From an uncultured Roseburia sp. (GTDB taxonomy: Bacteria; Bacillota; Clostridia; Lachnospirales; Lachnospiraceae), in the NCBI GenBank assembly GCA_947088675.1, contig CAMUHN010000003.1:1-64000 (forward strand): DNA of 64,000 nt, written 5' to 3'. The translations under genes were made by a program, and so were the position numbers. Positions 44,586 to 53,986 of this stretch are shown piece by piece; position 1 is the first letter of the stretch, and every line of letters begins with the position of its first letter. Below the pieces are notes generated by a model. The model ran no database searches and was not told the DNA's origin. It saw only the letters and a list, made by a program, of their open reading frames with translations.

Positions 44586-45747
44586 CGCATTTCCCCTGAC
44601 TGTTCTGCTGCTTTCTCCACACCATCCGGTTTACCACGGAGACATAACTTTGGATTATCTTTACCACTTTCTGACTGACGTTCTGTTCCTGATAATCCGG
44701 CACGCACGAACCCCTCTCATTCTGTCCGTCCATCGAGATCGCCATCGAAACGGCCTGCCTTACGCTTTCGCTGCCAATCCCCGCCAAAATAAAATTTCCC
44801 TTTTCCAGCGCTTCCGGCCGCTCAGTCGAAGTCCTGATACACACAGCCGGAAACGCGAGATCTCTTGCTGAAAAGAATGCGCTCTCCTCCGGCAGCGTAC
44901 CGCTGTCCGAGACAACGCATTTTGCATGCAGCTGCAGATGATTATAATCGGTAAAAGAAAACGGCTCCATCTGCCGTACCAGCGGATGGAACGCAAACTT
45001 TCTCCGGCTTACCCACTTTCTGCTTCTCGGATGCATACTATAGACCACCGGAACCCGGTATGTCTCCGCCATACCGTTAATCGCATCCATCAATTCATAG
45101 AAATTTGGCTCGATATCAATATTTTCCTCCCGGTGAGCCGAAAGAAGAATATATTCTTTCGGCTTAAGCGAGAGTGCATCGAGCGCTTTACTCTGTAAAA
45201 TTTGATCCATATGGCGCGTGAGAACTTCGGTCATTGGCGAACCGGTGACATAAGTTCTCTCCTTTGCCGTCCCCTCCGCATTCAGATATCTTCTCGCATG
45301 TTCCGAATAGCAAAGATTTACATCGGAGATATGGTCTACGATCTTACGGTTTGTCTCCTCCGGCAGATTTTCGTCAAAGCATCGGTTTCCCGCCTCCATA
45401 TGAAAAATCGGTATCTTTAACCGTTTCGCCGAAATCGCGGACAGCGCGGAATTGGTATCTCCTAAAATAAGCAGCGCATCCGGCTTTTGTTCCAGCATCA
45501 GCCCATAACTTTTGCTGATCACACTGCCGATCGTCTCGCCCGGATTTTCCCCCGCCGCATTCAGATAAAAATCCGGCCGGCGCAGATTTAAATCCTCAAA
45601 AAATATATCATTTAACGAATAATCATAGTTCTGACCGGTATGCACAAGGATCTGATCAAAATAGAGGTCGCACTTTTTGATTACCTCTGACAGACGGATA
45701 ATCTCCGGCCTTGTCCCAATTACAGTCATCAGTTTTATCTTTTTCAA
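44578..45747 (-). CDS. capG: UDP-sugar 2-epimerase, CapG/WecB-like
   Basis: Non-hydrolysing NDP-sugar 2-epimerase. Motifs: MTVIGTRPEIIRLSEV, HTGQNYDYSLNDIFFEDL, FHMEAGNRCFDENLPEE, SAHREENI, CVVSDSGTLPEESAFF. With the preceding two genes it makes the CapE-CapF-CapG set that converts UDP-GlcNAc to UDP-N-acetyl-L-fucosamine; CapG does the last C2 epimerisation. TTG 45747 is taken as start because it has GAGGAAG 8 bases upstream; an ATG six codons later lacks a clear RBS. CapG of 389 residues is normal. A ManNAc or diacetamido-uronic acid role cannot be excluded. Confidence 0.85.
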   Translation of the reverse strand: MKKIKLMTVIGTRPEIIRLSEVIKKCDLYFDQILVHTGQNYDYSLNDIFFEDLNLRRPDFYLNAAGENPGETIGSVISKSYGLMLEQKPDALLILGDTNSALSAISAKRLKIPIFHMEAGNRCFDENLPEETNRKIVDHISDVNLCYSEHARRYLNAEGTAKERTYVTGSPMTEVLTRHMDQILQSKALDALSLKPKEYILLSAHREENIDIEPNFYELMDAINGMAETYRVPVVYSMHPRSRKWVSRRKFAFHPLVRQMEPFSFTDYNHLQLHAKCVVSDSGTLPEESAFFSARDLAFPAVCIRTSTERPEALEKGNFILAGIGSESVRQAVSMAISMDGQNERGSCVPDYQEQNVSQKVVKIIQSYVSVVNRMVWRKQQNSQGKCDV

Positions 45748-45750
45748 TTC

Positions 45751-46854
45751 TTACACTTCCTCATAATAAGTATCCGGTTTTTCGGGATCAAACGTTTCGT
45801 TTGCCCACATTACGGTGACAAGATCGCCGTCGCCGATATTTTCTATACTGTGCGTATAACCGGCCGGGATATCGACTGCTTCCAGCCGGTCGCCCGAGAC
45901 AACATAAGATGCCGTCTCACCTGTTTGCATATGACGAAACCGGATGCATGCCGTCCCCCGCACAACCAAAAATTTTTCGACCTTTGTGTGATGCCAGTGG
46001 TTTCCTTTGACAATGCCCGGTTTTATGACATTGACCGACACCTGGCCTGCCGCATCCGTCCGAAGAAACTCGGTAAAAGACCCTCTCTCATCCCTGTGCG
46101 TCACAAGAGGATATTTCAGGTTGTCTGTCTCCAGATAACTTAACCAGGTACTGTAGAGCTTTTTTACAAATGCATCGCCTGTCTGCGGCAGCAGCAGGCT
46201 CTCACGCTGCCGGTGAAACGAGCGGATCAGACTGGCAAGTTCTCCCACGCGGACCGGATAGACAGGCCCTGCCTCGCGGTAAACGTCCGTCCTCTCCTCT
46301 TCCAGCGAGCGGATCATCTCCTCCGCTACGTCGTCAATGTAGACAAGATCCACCGCTGCATTTTCGTCATGGACCCGAATCGGAATCCCCCGTGCAACAG
46401 AATAACAAAACGTCGCGACAACGCTGTTATAATTCGGTCTGCACCATTTCCCAAATACATTGGGCAGACGAAAAATGGTGAGTTTTGAATTGTTTTGCCC
46501 GGCAAACCGGATCAGCTCCTGCTCCGCGGCCAGCTTACTTCTCCCGTATGGATTATCCAGCTTTGCCTGAATGGATGAAGCAAACACAATGCGTACCTGT
46601 TTTTGATTTTCTTTCAGAAAATCCAGCAGTTTTAACGTAAATCCGACATTTCCGTCCCAAAATTCCTGTTCGTGTTCCGGCCTGTTCACGCCCGCCAGAT
46701 GTAAAACGGCATCGCAGGAGCGCGCAAAGCGTTTCAGCTCTTTTTCGTCTGTATTGCGGTCTGCAGGCATAAGTTCATGCGCTTTGTTCTGCTTAAGCCT
46801 TATCATCACATTTTTTGCAATAAATCCATTCGATCCGGTGATCAGAATCCTCAC
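45751..46854 (-). CDS. capF: Bifunctional UDP-sugar reductase/epimerase, CapF-like
   Basis: Two-domain enzyme of UDP-L-FucNAc synthesis. An N-terminal SDR domain (VRILITGSNGFIAKNV, YGRSKLAAEQELIRF) reduces the 4-keto group; a C-terminal cupin (about 245-365) with GNHWHHTKVEKFLVV provides the metal-bound epimerase site. About 367 residues, as in staphylococcal CapF. GTG 46854 is my start because it gives a GTGA overlap with the capE stop and has GGAG 10 bases upstream; ATG 46869 is an in-frame alternative. Middle gene of the capEFG set. Confidence 0.88.
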   Translation of the reverse strand: MRILITGSNGFIAKNVMIRLKQNKAHELMPADRNTDEKELKRFARSCDAVLHLAGVNRPEHEQEFWDGNVGFTLKLLDFLKENQKQVRIVFASSIQAKLDNPYGRSKLAAEQELIRFAGQNNSKLTIFRLPNVFGKWCRPNYNSVVATFCYSVARGIPIRVHDENAAVDLVYIDDVAEEMIRSLEEERTDVYREAGPVYPVRVGELASLIRSFHRQRESLLLPQTGDAFVKKLYSTWLSYLETDNLKYPLVTHRDERGSFTEFLRTDAAGQVSVNVIKPGIVKGNHWHHTKVEKFLVVRGTACIRFRHMQTGETASYVVSGDRLEAVDIPAGYTHSIENIGDGDLVTVMWANETFDPEKPDTYYEEV

Positions 46855-47894
46855 TTCTTTTTTCTCCATTCCCCGAGCTGTTCCTGTACATAAGGCAGCT
46901 GCAGAAGTTTTTCCTTTACCTGCTCCACGCCTAGCTGACGCGTATTTGCCGAAGTAAATTCAGTCAGCCTGACTCTGTCCAAATTTCCGTTTGTAAAATA
47001 ATTGTCATAGTTCAGATTCCTGTTGTCCGCCGGTACGCAAAAATAATTCCCACAGTCAAGCGCCCTTGCACATTCCTCATTTGTCAGAAGCGTTTCATGC
47101 ATTTTCTCCCCGTGCCGTATCCCAATCGTATGGATGGCCGGCTCCACCTCAAAAATTTCGCATACAGCTTTCGCCAGCACTTCAATCGTACAGGCCGGCG
47201 CTTTCTGGACCATAATATCGCCGGCAGCCGCATGTTCGAATGCATAGACGACAAGTTCAACCGCCTCGTCAAGACTCATTAAAAATCTTGTCATCTTCGG
47301 CTCCGTTACCGTCAGTTCCCTGCCCTCCATAATCTGGCTGATAAAAAGCGGCACTACCGATCCTCTGGAACAGAGAACATTTCCGTATCGCGTCCCACAG
47401 ATCAATGTCTGCTTTGGATCTGTCGTCCTCGATTTTGCAATGAAAATTTTTTCCATCATCGCCTTTGACGTCCCCATCGCGTTGACCGGATATGCCGCTT
47501 TGTCAGTAGAAAGGCAGATGACTTTTCTGACCTTTTGTTCAATCGCCGCGGTCAGCAAATGCTCGGTGCCAATTACATTTGTGTTTACGGCTTCCATCGG
47601 AAAAAACTCGCAGGACGGAACCTGCTTTAACGCCGCCGCATGAAAAATATAATCCACCCCGTACAGAGCGTTCCTGATACTCTGGAGATCCCTCACGTCG
47701 CCGATATGAAATTTTATTTTCTCCGAATCCTCCGGCATCGACTGCTGATATGCATGGCGCATATCGTCCTGCTTTTTTTCATCTCTGGAAAAAATACGAA
47801 TTTCTTTGAGATCAGTATGTAAAAAGCGTCTTAGCACCGCATTTCCAAAAGAGCCAGTCCCGCCTGTGATCAATAACGTTTTTCCTTTAAACAC
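46851..47894 (-). CDS. capE: UDP-GlcNAc 4,6-dehydratase/5-epimerase, CapE-like
   Basis: First enzyme of the L-FucNAc route. SDR protein with LLITGGTGSFGNAV, HAAALKQVPSCEFFPMEAV, and the special active-site stretch STDKAAYPVNAMGTSKAMM that is typical of CapE and related inverting dehydratases. Length 347. Start is GTG 47894, with AAGGTGATG about 6 bases upstream; the first 8 bases overlap the GT2 stop. Followed by capF with a GTGA overlap. Confidence 0.9.
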   Translation of the reverse strand: MFKGKTLLITGGTGSFGNAVLRRFLHTDLKEIRIFSRDEKKQDDMRHAYQQSMPEDSEKIKFHIGDVRDLQSIRNALYGVDYIFHAAALKQVPSCEFFPMEAVNTNVIGTEHLLTAAIEQKVRKVICLSTDKAAYPVNAMGTSKAMMEKIFIAKSRTTDPKQTLICGTRYGNVLCSRGSVVPLFISQIMEGRELTVTEPKMTRFLMSLDEAVELVVYAFEHAAAGDIMVQKAPACTIEVLAKAVCEIFEVEPAIHTIGIRHGEKMHETLLTNEECARALDCGNYFCVPADNRNLNYDNYFTNGNLDRVRLTEFTSANTRQLGVEQVKEKLLQLPYVQEQLGEWRKKK

Positions 47895-49086
47895 TTTCCG
47901 TCATCACCTTTCCTGTTGTTCTGATATCCGGTTTCGTCAGTTTCTCATAAAATGACTTCCCGATCTGTGCCGGGTTGAACTTATGATGTAACGCCGCTCT
48001 GATACGGCGGTAGTCTTCTTCATCCTTTTCATAACATAACAGACTGTTTAACAGACCGACCAGAAAATACATTTCACTGTCCTCCGGCAATTGCTCTTTT
48101 GTCAAAAGCCCGCGCGTTGCAGATAGAATGCGGCTTTCCATCTCCTCCGTCCTGTTCAGTGAAAAAGCCAGGCGGCAGATCAGCTCATCCGCACAGACAA
48201 GATACATCTGTTTTAATTTTTCCTCTGTGGAAAGCGGACATGTTTCCAGCCCAAGCGCGCGCAGTTCCCCGGCAAACTGCATCAGCCGACGCTCTGCAAT
48301 CATATTCCAATAACGCTCTCTGGGAATGTTCCACTCCTCAAACAGTGTTTCATACTCTAAAAAGATTTCATGGAACATCTGATGTTCGTAGGGGTAATAT
48401 TTTCCGACGGACGCGTTCATTCCTTCCTGATGATAGATAAAGTGGTCGTATACCGCTTCCTTTAATACAACCGCCGAATGCACGTCGCGCGCAGCTGCAA
48501 TATTAAACAACACGTCAGCCCCATAAACATCATTGCGGAACGGATGTCTTAGCATCAGCTCCCTGCGGTAGAGATTCGCCTGATTATGCGCAAGTACCGA
48601 CGACACAAAATACGGCCATGCCTCCCTTACCGCCTGTATGTCGGGATAATAGGACTCTCTCTGTACCAGTTCATCCATATGGTCGATATCATACTGTGTA
48701 ATCTCCTGTGCGCTGTTGCAGATATGCGCCAGTACTTTTGTCCAGATCACATCCGGATGATACTGCTTTATTTTCTGCATCATCAATGTCAGCGAACCGG
48801 CCCTTAATTTATCATCCGAATTAACGATATAAACGTATTCTCCCCGCGCCGCTTTGATCCCGTTGTTGAAACTGGCATAGATCCACTGGTTTTTCTGATG
48901 AATCACGCGCACACGGCCGTCCTTTCCTGCTGTCTCATCGGCAATTTCCGGCGTCCTGTCGGTGGAACCGTCGTCAACAATAATCAGTTCAAAATCAGTT
49001 TCATCCTGTGTCAGGATACTTTCTACCGCCATAGGAAAGTAAGTTTCATTATTGTAAACGGGCATAATAATACTGATAGATGGCAT
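47887..49086 (-). CDS. GT2-family glycosyltransferase
   Basis: GT-A transferase: ISIIMPVYNNETYF start, LIIVDDGSTDRTPEI at about 38-50, YIVNSDDKLRAGSL with the DxD-type N-S-D-D, and a long helical C-terminus (about 230-399) of a kind seen in capsule GT2 proteins. The catalytic core has VYDHFIYHQEGMNASVGK. It lies upstream of capE and overlaps it by 8 bases, so it may use UDP-FucNAc, but this is only suggested by position. Confidence 0.86.
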   Translation of the reverse strand: MPSISIIMPVYNNETYFPMAVESILTQDETDFELIIVDDGSTDRTPEIADETAGKDGRVRVIHQKNQWIYASFNNGIKAARGEYVYIVNSDDKLRAGSLTLMMQKIKQYHPDVIWTKVLAHICNSAQEITQYDIDHMDELVQRESYYPDIQAVREAWPYFVSSVLAHNQANLYRRELMLRHPFRNDVYGADVLFNIAAARDVHSAVVLKEAVYDHFIYHQEGMNASVGKYYPYEHQMFHEIFLEYETLFEEWNIPRERYWNMIAERRLMQFAGELRALGLETCPLSTEEKLKQMYLVCADELICRLAFSLNRTEEMESRILSATRGLLTKEQLPEDSEMYFLVGLLNSLLCYEKDEEDYRRIRAALHHKFNPAQIGKSFYEKLTKPDIRTTGKVMTESV

Positions 49087-49131
49087 TGCGGCGTCTCCCT
49101 GTTTTTCATTTGATTATCAAATCAAAAATAC

Positions 49132-49608
49132 TTATACTTCGTAGAGAATTTCCTCCAGCGATAAAACAGGACAGCTTACCCTTTTTCCCAGCTGCTCCTC
49201 AACCTGATCAAAATAGGTAATCGCTGTCACAACAATGGCATCCACATCTGCAAGCTCATCTTCCATTGTCACGATATCTATATCTGTATAGAATGACGCG
49301 CCGTTCTGATCTATCCCATAGGCCACCTGGATTCCCGTATCTTTTAACTCCTCCACCAGCGTTTCGCCTGCATAGCTCATTCCGTAAACGGCAATTTTCC
49401 GATACCCGTTCTCCTCAAAATAGGAAGCTAAATTTTTTCCCTCCTGTTTTACTCTCACCCACTGATTCATCATCAGAAAAAGCGCAAGATGTTTATCAGA
49501 CATTCCGCTCTTTTTACTTAACTGTTTCTCAAATCCCATACCTGCGCAAACCGCACCGGCCGCAAACCCTGTGAAACTTGCTAATACCGAAATAACTCCT
49601 TTTTTCAT
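49132..49608 (-). CDS. Free-standing Rossmann-like module with a hydrophobic N-terminus
   Basis: A 158-residue protein. An N-terminal hydrophobic stretch (VISVLASFTGFAAGAVCAGMG) could anchor it in the membrane. The rest is one small Rossmann-like unit: RKIAVYGMSYAGETLVEELK, AYGIDQNGASFY, DAIVVTAITYFDQVEEQLG. The same layout is found as a tail or head on at least four neighbouring enzymes. It resembles nucleotide- or sugar-binding domains such as the PglD N-terminus, but has no catalytic partner. RBS AGGAGG. Function unknown. Confidence 0.7.
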   Translation of the reverse strand: MKKGVISVLASFTGFAAGAVCAGMGFEKQLSKKSGMSDKHLALFLMMNQWVRVKQEGKNLASYFEENGYRKIAVYGMSYAGETLVEELKDTGIQVAYGIDQNGASFYTDIDIVTMEDELADVDAIVVTAITYFDQVEEQLGKRVSCPVLSLEEILYEV

Positions 49609-49634
49609 GACAAATCCCTCCTGAATGACTTCCC

Positions 49635-51086
49635 TTAATTAAAATTTATGCCTGTACACTCTTTTAAAAAATTACTGTAATTGCGCTTCCACTGCATCGC
49701 AAAAAATGTTTCTTTATGAATTGTTTTATTCTTCTTTTCACAGGTTTTATGGTCTGACAATATGGCCGCCAGCTGTTCTGCATCTTTAAAACCCGCGGCA
49801 ACCTCCGTCATTCCGTAATGTCTGGAAAGCGCACTCTGATAGACAAATACCTGTTTCCCGAATGCCAGCGCCTCATAGATTGCCGTGGAGACTTCGGATA
49901 CCACATAATCGCATTCGGTAAAAGCTTCATAGACTGTCTGCGATTTGTCCAGTAAAAGATTCGGGTGATTCCTCAACAAATTTTTATAGAGCGGATCGGA
50001 TTTTTCTCTTAAGAGCGGATGATTTCTCAGTAAAATCCGAAACTCTCCCTGCGTCACTGTCAGAAAATCCCGCAGCACTTCCATATTCCGTGTATCGTTC
50101 TCAAACCCAAGCCAAAGTATCGTTTTCTTATTTCTCTCTTTTTCTCTCTCTTTTGATCTCTTATAAAATTGTTTATATTTTGTCCAGAACGCCGGATTTC
50201 CAAAACATACTTTTTTGACAGGCGCATTAATTTGCTCAAGCCAGTAATCCGCCATACCGCAATAGTAATCGGGCATATAAGTCCGATATTCCCTGCTTTC
50301 CAAAACCTCTTTCCCATAATTGTAAGCAATATGCTGCGCTCCAATCCAGCCGTGCTGGATTTCCGCCGACGGAATTTTCAGTTCGCTTAAAACTTTACAC
50401 AGATATGCGTTTCTCTCTCCGTAACATCCGTCCTCTAAAAACACAATTTTGGGATGTACCCATTGAAACAGCTTTCGATAGAACATATCCTGATATTTTA
50501 TCTTTTTGGAATACAAAAGAACCAGCTGCCTGACATTTTCGATCTGACTGTGCGTCAAAGTAAAGGGAAGCATTCTCTGATTCAGATATTTGAGAAAACG
50601 CCCGGCCATCGCGGTATCTTTCGAATCCGTACCGCCGGACAAAACCATATAATCAGCGGCACAATCCATCAGATACGTATAATGTTTTTTGAGCCGGCTT
50701 TTCTTTGCGATATCACGGTCGGTACAATCCAACACATAGGTGCTGTCCCGATACAGGCCTGCAAAATCATCAAAGATGCGATTGTAAATCCTCCCGTTTT
50801 CGTCCGATACATTCCCTCCGCAGCCATACAGAAACATTACGGGTTTTCTGACGGATAAAAAAGGATTTTTCACAATCCCGCTTCCAAGTTTCGAAAAAAA
50901 AGATTCACTGGCTACAGATATGTTGTTTCGATTCCCGCCAGGTTTTTGCAGCGTATTCATCTGCAGAGACTGCAGCGTGCAAAAACGGACAAACGGCCAT
51001 ACCGGAGTATCCTTATAGACAAAGCGAAACTCCAAAAGCTTCCTGTCATTCTCAATCTCCAAAAGCTGTTCCATACTTAACTCCAT
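49635..51086 (-). CDS. Putative GT-B glycosyltransferase / capsule-type surface glycan enzyme
   Basis: A 483-residue cytoplasmic protein. The second half has the GT-B donor-site look: LWLGFENDTRNMEV, ILLRNHPLL, ECDYVVSEVSTAIYEALAFG, and VAAGFKDAEQLAAIL, similar in layout to CDP-glycerol/capsule transferases. The first half (AEIQHGWIGAQHIAYNYG, FLEDGCYGERNAYLC) matches acceptor-binding regions of surface-carbohydrate enzymes. The start is ATG 51086 with GGGAGG, since the upstream extension overlaps the previous gene. Precise activity is unknown. Confidence 0.7.
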   Translation of the reverse strand: MELSMEQLLEIENDRKLLEFRFVYKDTPVWPFVRFCTLQSLQMNTLQKPGGNRNNISVASESFFSKLGSGIVKNPFLSVRKPVMFLYGCGGNVSDENGRIYNRIFDDFAGLYRDSTYVLDCTDRDIAKKSRLKKHYTYLMDCAADYMVLSGGTDSKDTAMAGRFLKYLNQRMLPFTLTHSQIENVRQLVLLYSKKIKYQDMFYRKLFQWVHPKIVFLEDGCYGERNAYLCKVLSELKIPSAEIQHGWIGAQHIAYNYGKEVLESREYRTYMPDYYCGMADYWLEQINAPVKKVCFGNPAFWTKYKQFYKRSKEREKERNKKTILWLGFENDTRNMEVLRDFLTVTQGEFRILLRNHPLLREKSDPLYKNLLRNHPNLLLDKSQTVYEAFTECDYVVSEVSTAIYEALAFGKQVFVYQSALSRHYGMTEVAAGFKDAEQLAAILSDHKTCEKKNKTIHKETFFAMQWKRNYSNFLKECTGINFN

Positions 51087-51105
51087 CACAGACGCCTCCC
51101 GCCGG

Positions 51106-52182
51106 TTACAGTCCAAACACTTTATGGATAAAATCGTTCTCATAATTAGGATAATCCCAATATGACAGCTTCTTAGCTTTCATAATCTTTTTATATTCGT
51201 TTTCAGAAATGCCCATTTTTTCATAGAAATATTGATGGTCCGCAATGGCCTGTTCCTGCGTGTAAAGAGGTTTCGCAAGTTCTGCAAGCGCTTCTTCCCT
51301 GGAAATCTGACCGGAAACGATCATGCTGGACAAGTGCATTTTTCTTTTGTCAACGCCAAACTTATCCGGCAGAATATAATTCTGATAAAATTTGGTATAA
51401 AACGATTCGTCATGTTTTGCGCCATAATCAGTCCATCCAAATTCTGTCTTTAATTTCTCCTTTACCCTGGCTTTGTGATACGGAACATAATTTAAAATAT
51501 GCACACGCTCTATATGGGCCGCTTTTTCGTAAAACAATTTTTGAAATCTGTTGTAATGAGGCAGTGTCTTAATCTTTTTTGTTCCAAACTGATTTTGAAT
51601 GCTTTTAATATACTTCCAGTCGGCATGTCCATACGACCATTTTTGCGGCAGGATACATTCCGTCTCAATATTCCAGCCGTCGATAATATACTTTACATGA
51701 TGTTTCAATGCCATCTGATACAAAAGCGCAACAATCGCGTGATCTGTAGGTATCTCACTGTCAGGTGTAGACGCTTTCAAAAATGACATCTGAATATCGC
51801 GAAATTCCTCCCAATCAATCACATAGTTGTAAAGGTCAATGCCCAGACGGTCCAAAACCTTTTTCACATTCAGAACCGCCTGCTCTGAATCCCATCCGTT
51901 ATCCAGATGAACCGCAAGAGGCCTTAGATGAAGTTTTTTGACAACATACGCAACATAACTGCTGTCCACACCGCCCGACACGCCAATAATGCAGTCGTAC
52001 TTTTTCTTTGCTCCGTCACGCCGGATTTTTTCAACCAGCCCCTTTAAATCTCTGCTTTCCTGTTTTACCCGCAAATATGTCTTTTTCGCATTGCTGCAGT
52101 TACTGCAGCCGCGTTTCCCATAAAATTTTATATCCGGATCTGTGGTATCCATTACACAAACTTCACATACTTTATATTTCAT
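51106..52182 (-). CDS. N-acetyl sugar amidotransferase, WbpG/PseA-like (copy 1)
   Basis: ATP-dependent enzyme that turns an N-acetyl group on a sugar into an acetamidino group, as in WbpG of Pseudomonas and PseA of Campylobacter. Cysteine pairs CEVCVMDTTDPD and GCSNCSNAK bind zinc; the PP-loop ATP-binding motif is IIGVSGGVDSSYVAYVV at about 83-99. WbpG normally works with HisH/HisF-like partners supplying ammonia, and those are not seen in this window. ATG 52182 has GGAG and begins at the conserved MKYKVCEVC. It directly follows the WbpE-like gene, so its substrate is probably the diacetamido uronic acid. Confidence 0.84.
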   Translation of the reverse strand: MKYKVCEVCVMDTTDPDIKFYGKRGCSNCSNAKKTYLRVKQESRDLKGLVEKIRRDGAKKKYDCIIGVSGGVDSSYVAYVVKKLHLRPLAVHLDNGWDSEQAVLNVKKVLDRLGIDLYNYVIDWEEFRDIQMSFLKASTPDSEIPTDHAIVALLYQMALKHHVKYIIDGWNIETECILPQKWSYGHADWKYIKSIQNQFGTKKIKTLPHYNRFQKLFYEKAAHIERVHILNYVPYHKARVKEKLKTEFGWTDYGAKHDESFYTKFYQNYILPDKFGVDKRKMHLSSMIVSGQISREEALAELAKPLYTQEQAIADHQYFYEKMGISENEYKKIMKAKKLSYWDYPNYENDFIHKVFGL

Positions 52183-52274
52183 TTTTTCTCCGTTTCCGCT
52201 CTGCCGGAATGGCCGAGCTGTGCATAGCCAACGGCTCTGGCTCCCTTTTTTCTTTTTTTCCTGCAAATATTATG

Positions 52275-53399
52275 TTACGGCAAAACCCGCAGCAAACAAT
52301 CCGTCACCTGCATCTGCTCATCTTTGCCGATATAAGGTGAAAATGGTATTCCAAAAGAACAATCTGCATATGCTTCTGAAATATCGTAAGATTCTCCATA
52401 TGTATCGATGTTTTCAAACACAGGCAATTGATGCAAAGGTGTCGGATAATACCGTATGGTCGGTATCCCGCATTCCGACAACGTATCCTGTAACAGCTTC
52501 CTCTGTTCCGCCGATTTGGCCATCAGAACATACTGCGCATAGGATGAGACGGCATTCTCCGTGATAACCGGCACCCGGATCTTTTCTTTTAAATGATCTG
52601 TATACACACCCGCAACCCGCTGGCGCGCCTGGATCTCTTCTTCTAATACCCGAAGCTTTGGAAGCAGGACTGCCGCCTGTATGCTGTCCAGTCTCGAATT
52701 GATCCCAATCCGGATATTGTCATACTTGCTTTTGCCTTTTCCATGTACCCGCAGCGAGCGGATGATTCCGGCAAGGCTGTCGTCATTTGTAAAGACTGCC
52801 CCTCCGTCTCCATAACATCCAAGCGGTTTCGAGGGAAAAAACGACGTTGCTGCGACATCCCCAAGCGCGCCGCATCTAACTCCCTGATAAGATGCTCCCA
52901 TCGACTGTGCGGCATCCTCAATCAGAAGAAGATGATACCTGCCAGCAATCTCTTTTAAACGGTCATAGTCAGCCGGATTTCCCAGAAAATCAACCGCAAC
53001 AATCGCTTTTGGCGTTCGTTTTCCCTCTTTTTGTACCCTCTGAATCTGCCTTTCCAGACTATCCGCGCTCATATTATAAGTTTCTGGCTCTATCTCGCAA
53101 AATACGGGTACGGCCCCCAGCAGACATGCCGGTTCAATGGATGCAATAAAGGTCATATCCGGGCAGAACACAGCGTCGCCTTTCCCGATTCCATTCGCCA
53201 TAAAAATCAGCTGTAACGCCGCCGTCCCGTCCGAACAGGAAATCGCATGTTTTACCCCGACAAAATCCGCCAGCTTCTTTTCAAACTCCTCCACATAGTC
53301 GCCAAGAATAAATTGCGCCCCGTCAAGCACATGCTGTATATTGGCGTTGATTTCTTCTTTCAGATACCTGTATTGTGCTTTTAAATCAATAAATTCCAT
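52275..53399 (-). CDS. WbpE-like UDP-sugar aminotransferase (DegT/DnrJ/EryC1)
   Basis: PLP aminotransferase that adds an amino group at C3 of UDP-2-acetamido-3-keto-uronic acid. It opens MEFIDLKAQYRYLKEEINAN and has SCSDGTAALQL, the Asp in LLIEDAAQSMGASY, and the PLP lysine in TSFFPSKPLGCYGDGGAVF, the hallmark of the WbpE type. ATG 53399 is chosen because it fits the family; the open frame extends upstream over the next gene. With the WbpD- and WbpB-like genes upstream it makes a three-enzyme path. Confidence 0.9.
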   Translation of the reverse strand: MEFIDLKAQYRYLKEEINANIQHVLDGAQFILGDYVEEFEKKLADFVGVKHAISCSDGTAALQLIFMANGIGKGDAVFCPDMTFIASIEPACLLGAVPVFCEIEPETYNMSADSLERQIQRVQKEGKRTPKAIVAVDFLGNPADYDRLKEIAGRYHLLLIEDAAQSMGASYQGVRCGALGDVAATSFFPSKPLGCYGDGGAVFTNDDSLAGIIRSLRVHGKGKSKYDNIRIGINSRLDSIQAAVLLPKLRVLEEEIQARQRVAGVYTDHLKEKIRVPVITENAVSSYAQYVLMAKSAEQRKLLQDTLSECGIPTIRYYPTPLHQLPVFENIDTYGESYDISEAYADCSFGIPFSPYIGKDEQMQVTDCLLRVLP

Positions 53400-53404
53400 C
53401 GGTT

Positions 53405-53983
53405 CTACTCCTCGCTCACAAGTTTGCCGTCTTCTCTGATATACCGCTTGCGACATTTTATACAGACATATTCTGATGCGCCGTTCTCCTGTAATTTCTC
53501 CCCGCAGCGGCACACATACCCGCGAATGCGCGCCGGATTTCCCAGAACAAGCGCATGTTCCGGGACATCAGACGTCACTACGCTCCCTGCCCCAACCAAT
53601 GCATAGGCGCCAATCGTATGCCCACAGAGGACAGTCGCATTTGCGCCGATCGTAGCGCCTTTCTTAATTACTGTTTTTCTGAATTCGTTCTTTTTTTCAA
53701 TAAAGCTTCTTGGATTCAGCACATTTGTGAACACGCAGCTGGGACCCAAAAAAACGTCGTCTTCACATATAATTCCGGTATATAAAGCCACATTATTTTT
53801 GATCTTGACACGGCTGCCAATTTTTACTCCCTTTTCCAAAAACACTCCCTGCCCGATATTACAATGCTCTCCAATCTGCACTTCCTCCATGACGTTACAA
53901 AACTGCCAGATTTTCGTCGCGTTCCCAATCTGTGCTATCGGACTTACAATACTGCTTTCATGCGCCCAGTAATTTTTTTCCAT
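53405..53983 (-). CDS. WbpD-like N-acetyltransferase (left-handed beta-helix)
   Basis: Acetyltransferase of the hexapeptide-repeat family that acetylates the C3 amine of a UDP-diamino uronic acid. Repeats (IGNATKIWQF, IGEHCNIGQGVFLEKG, IGSRVKIKNNVALY) run to KKGATIGANATVLCGHTIG, and FTNVLNPRSFIEKKNEFRKT is strikingly like WbpD. A Cys-x-Cys pair and a Cys-x2-Cys pair at the C-terminus (CRCGEKL, CIKC) add a zinc-ribbon-like tail. Between the WbpB-like and WbpE-like genes. Confidence 0.9.
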   Translation of the reverse strand: MEKNYWAHESSIVSPIAQIGNATKIWQFCNVMEEVQIGEHCNIGQGVFLEKGVKIGSRVKIKNNVALYTGIICEDDVFLGPSCVFTNVLNPRSFIEKKNEFRKTVIKKGATIGANATVLCGHTIGAYALVGAGSVVTSDVPEHALVLGNPARIRGYVCRCGEKLQENGASEYVCIKCRKRYIREDGKLVSEE

Positions 53984-53986
53984 CTT

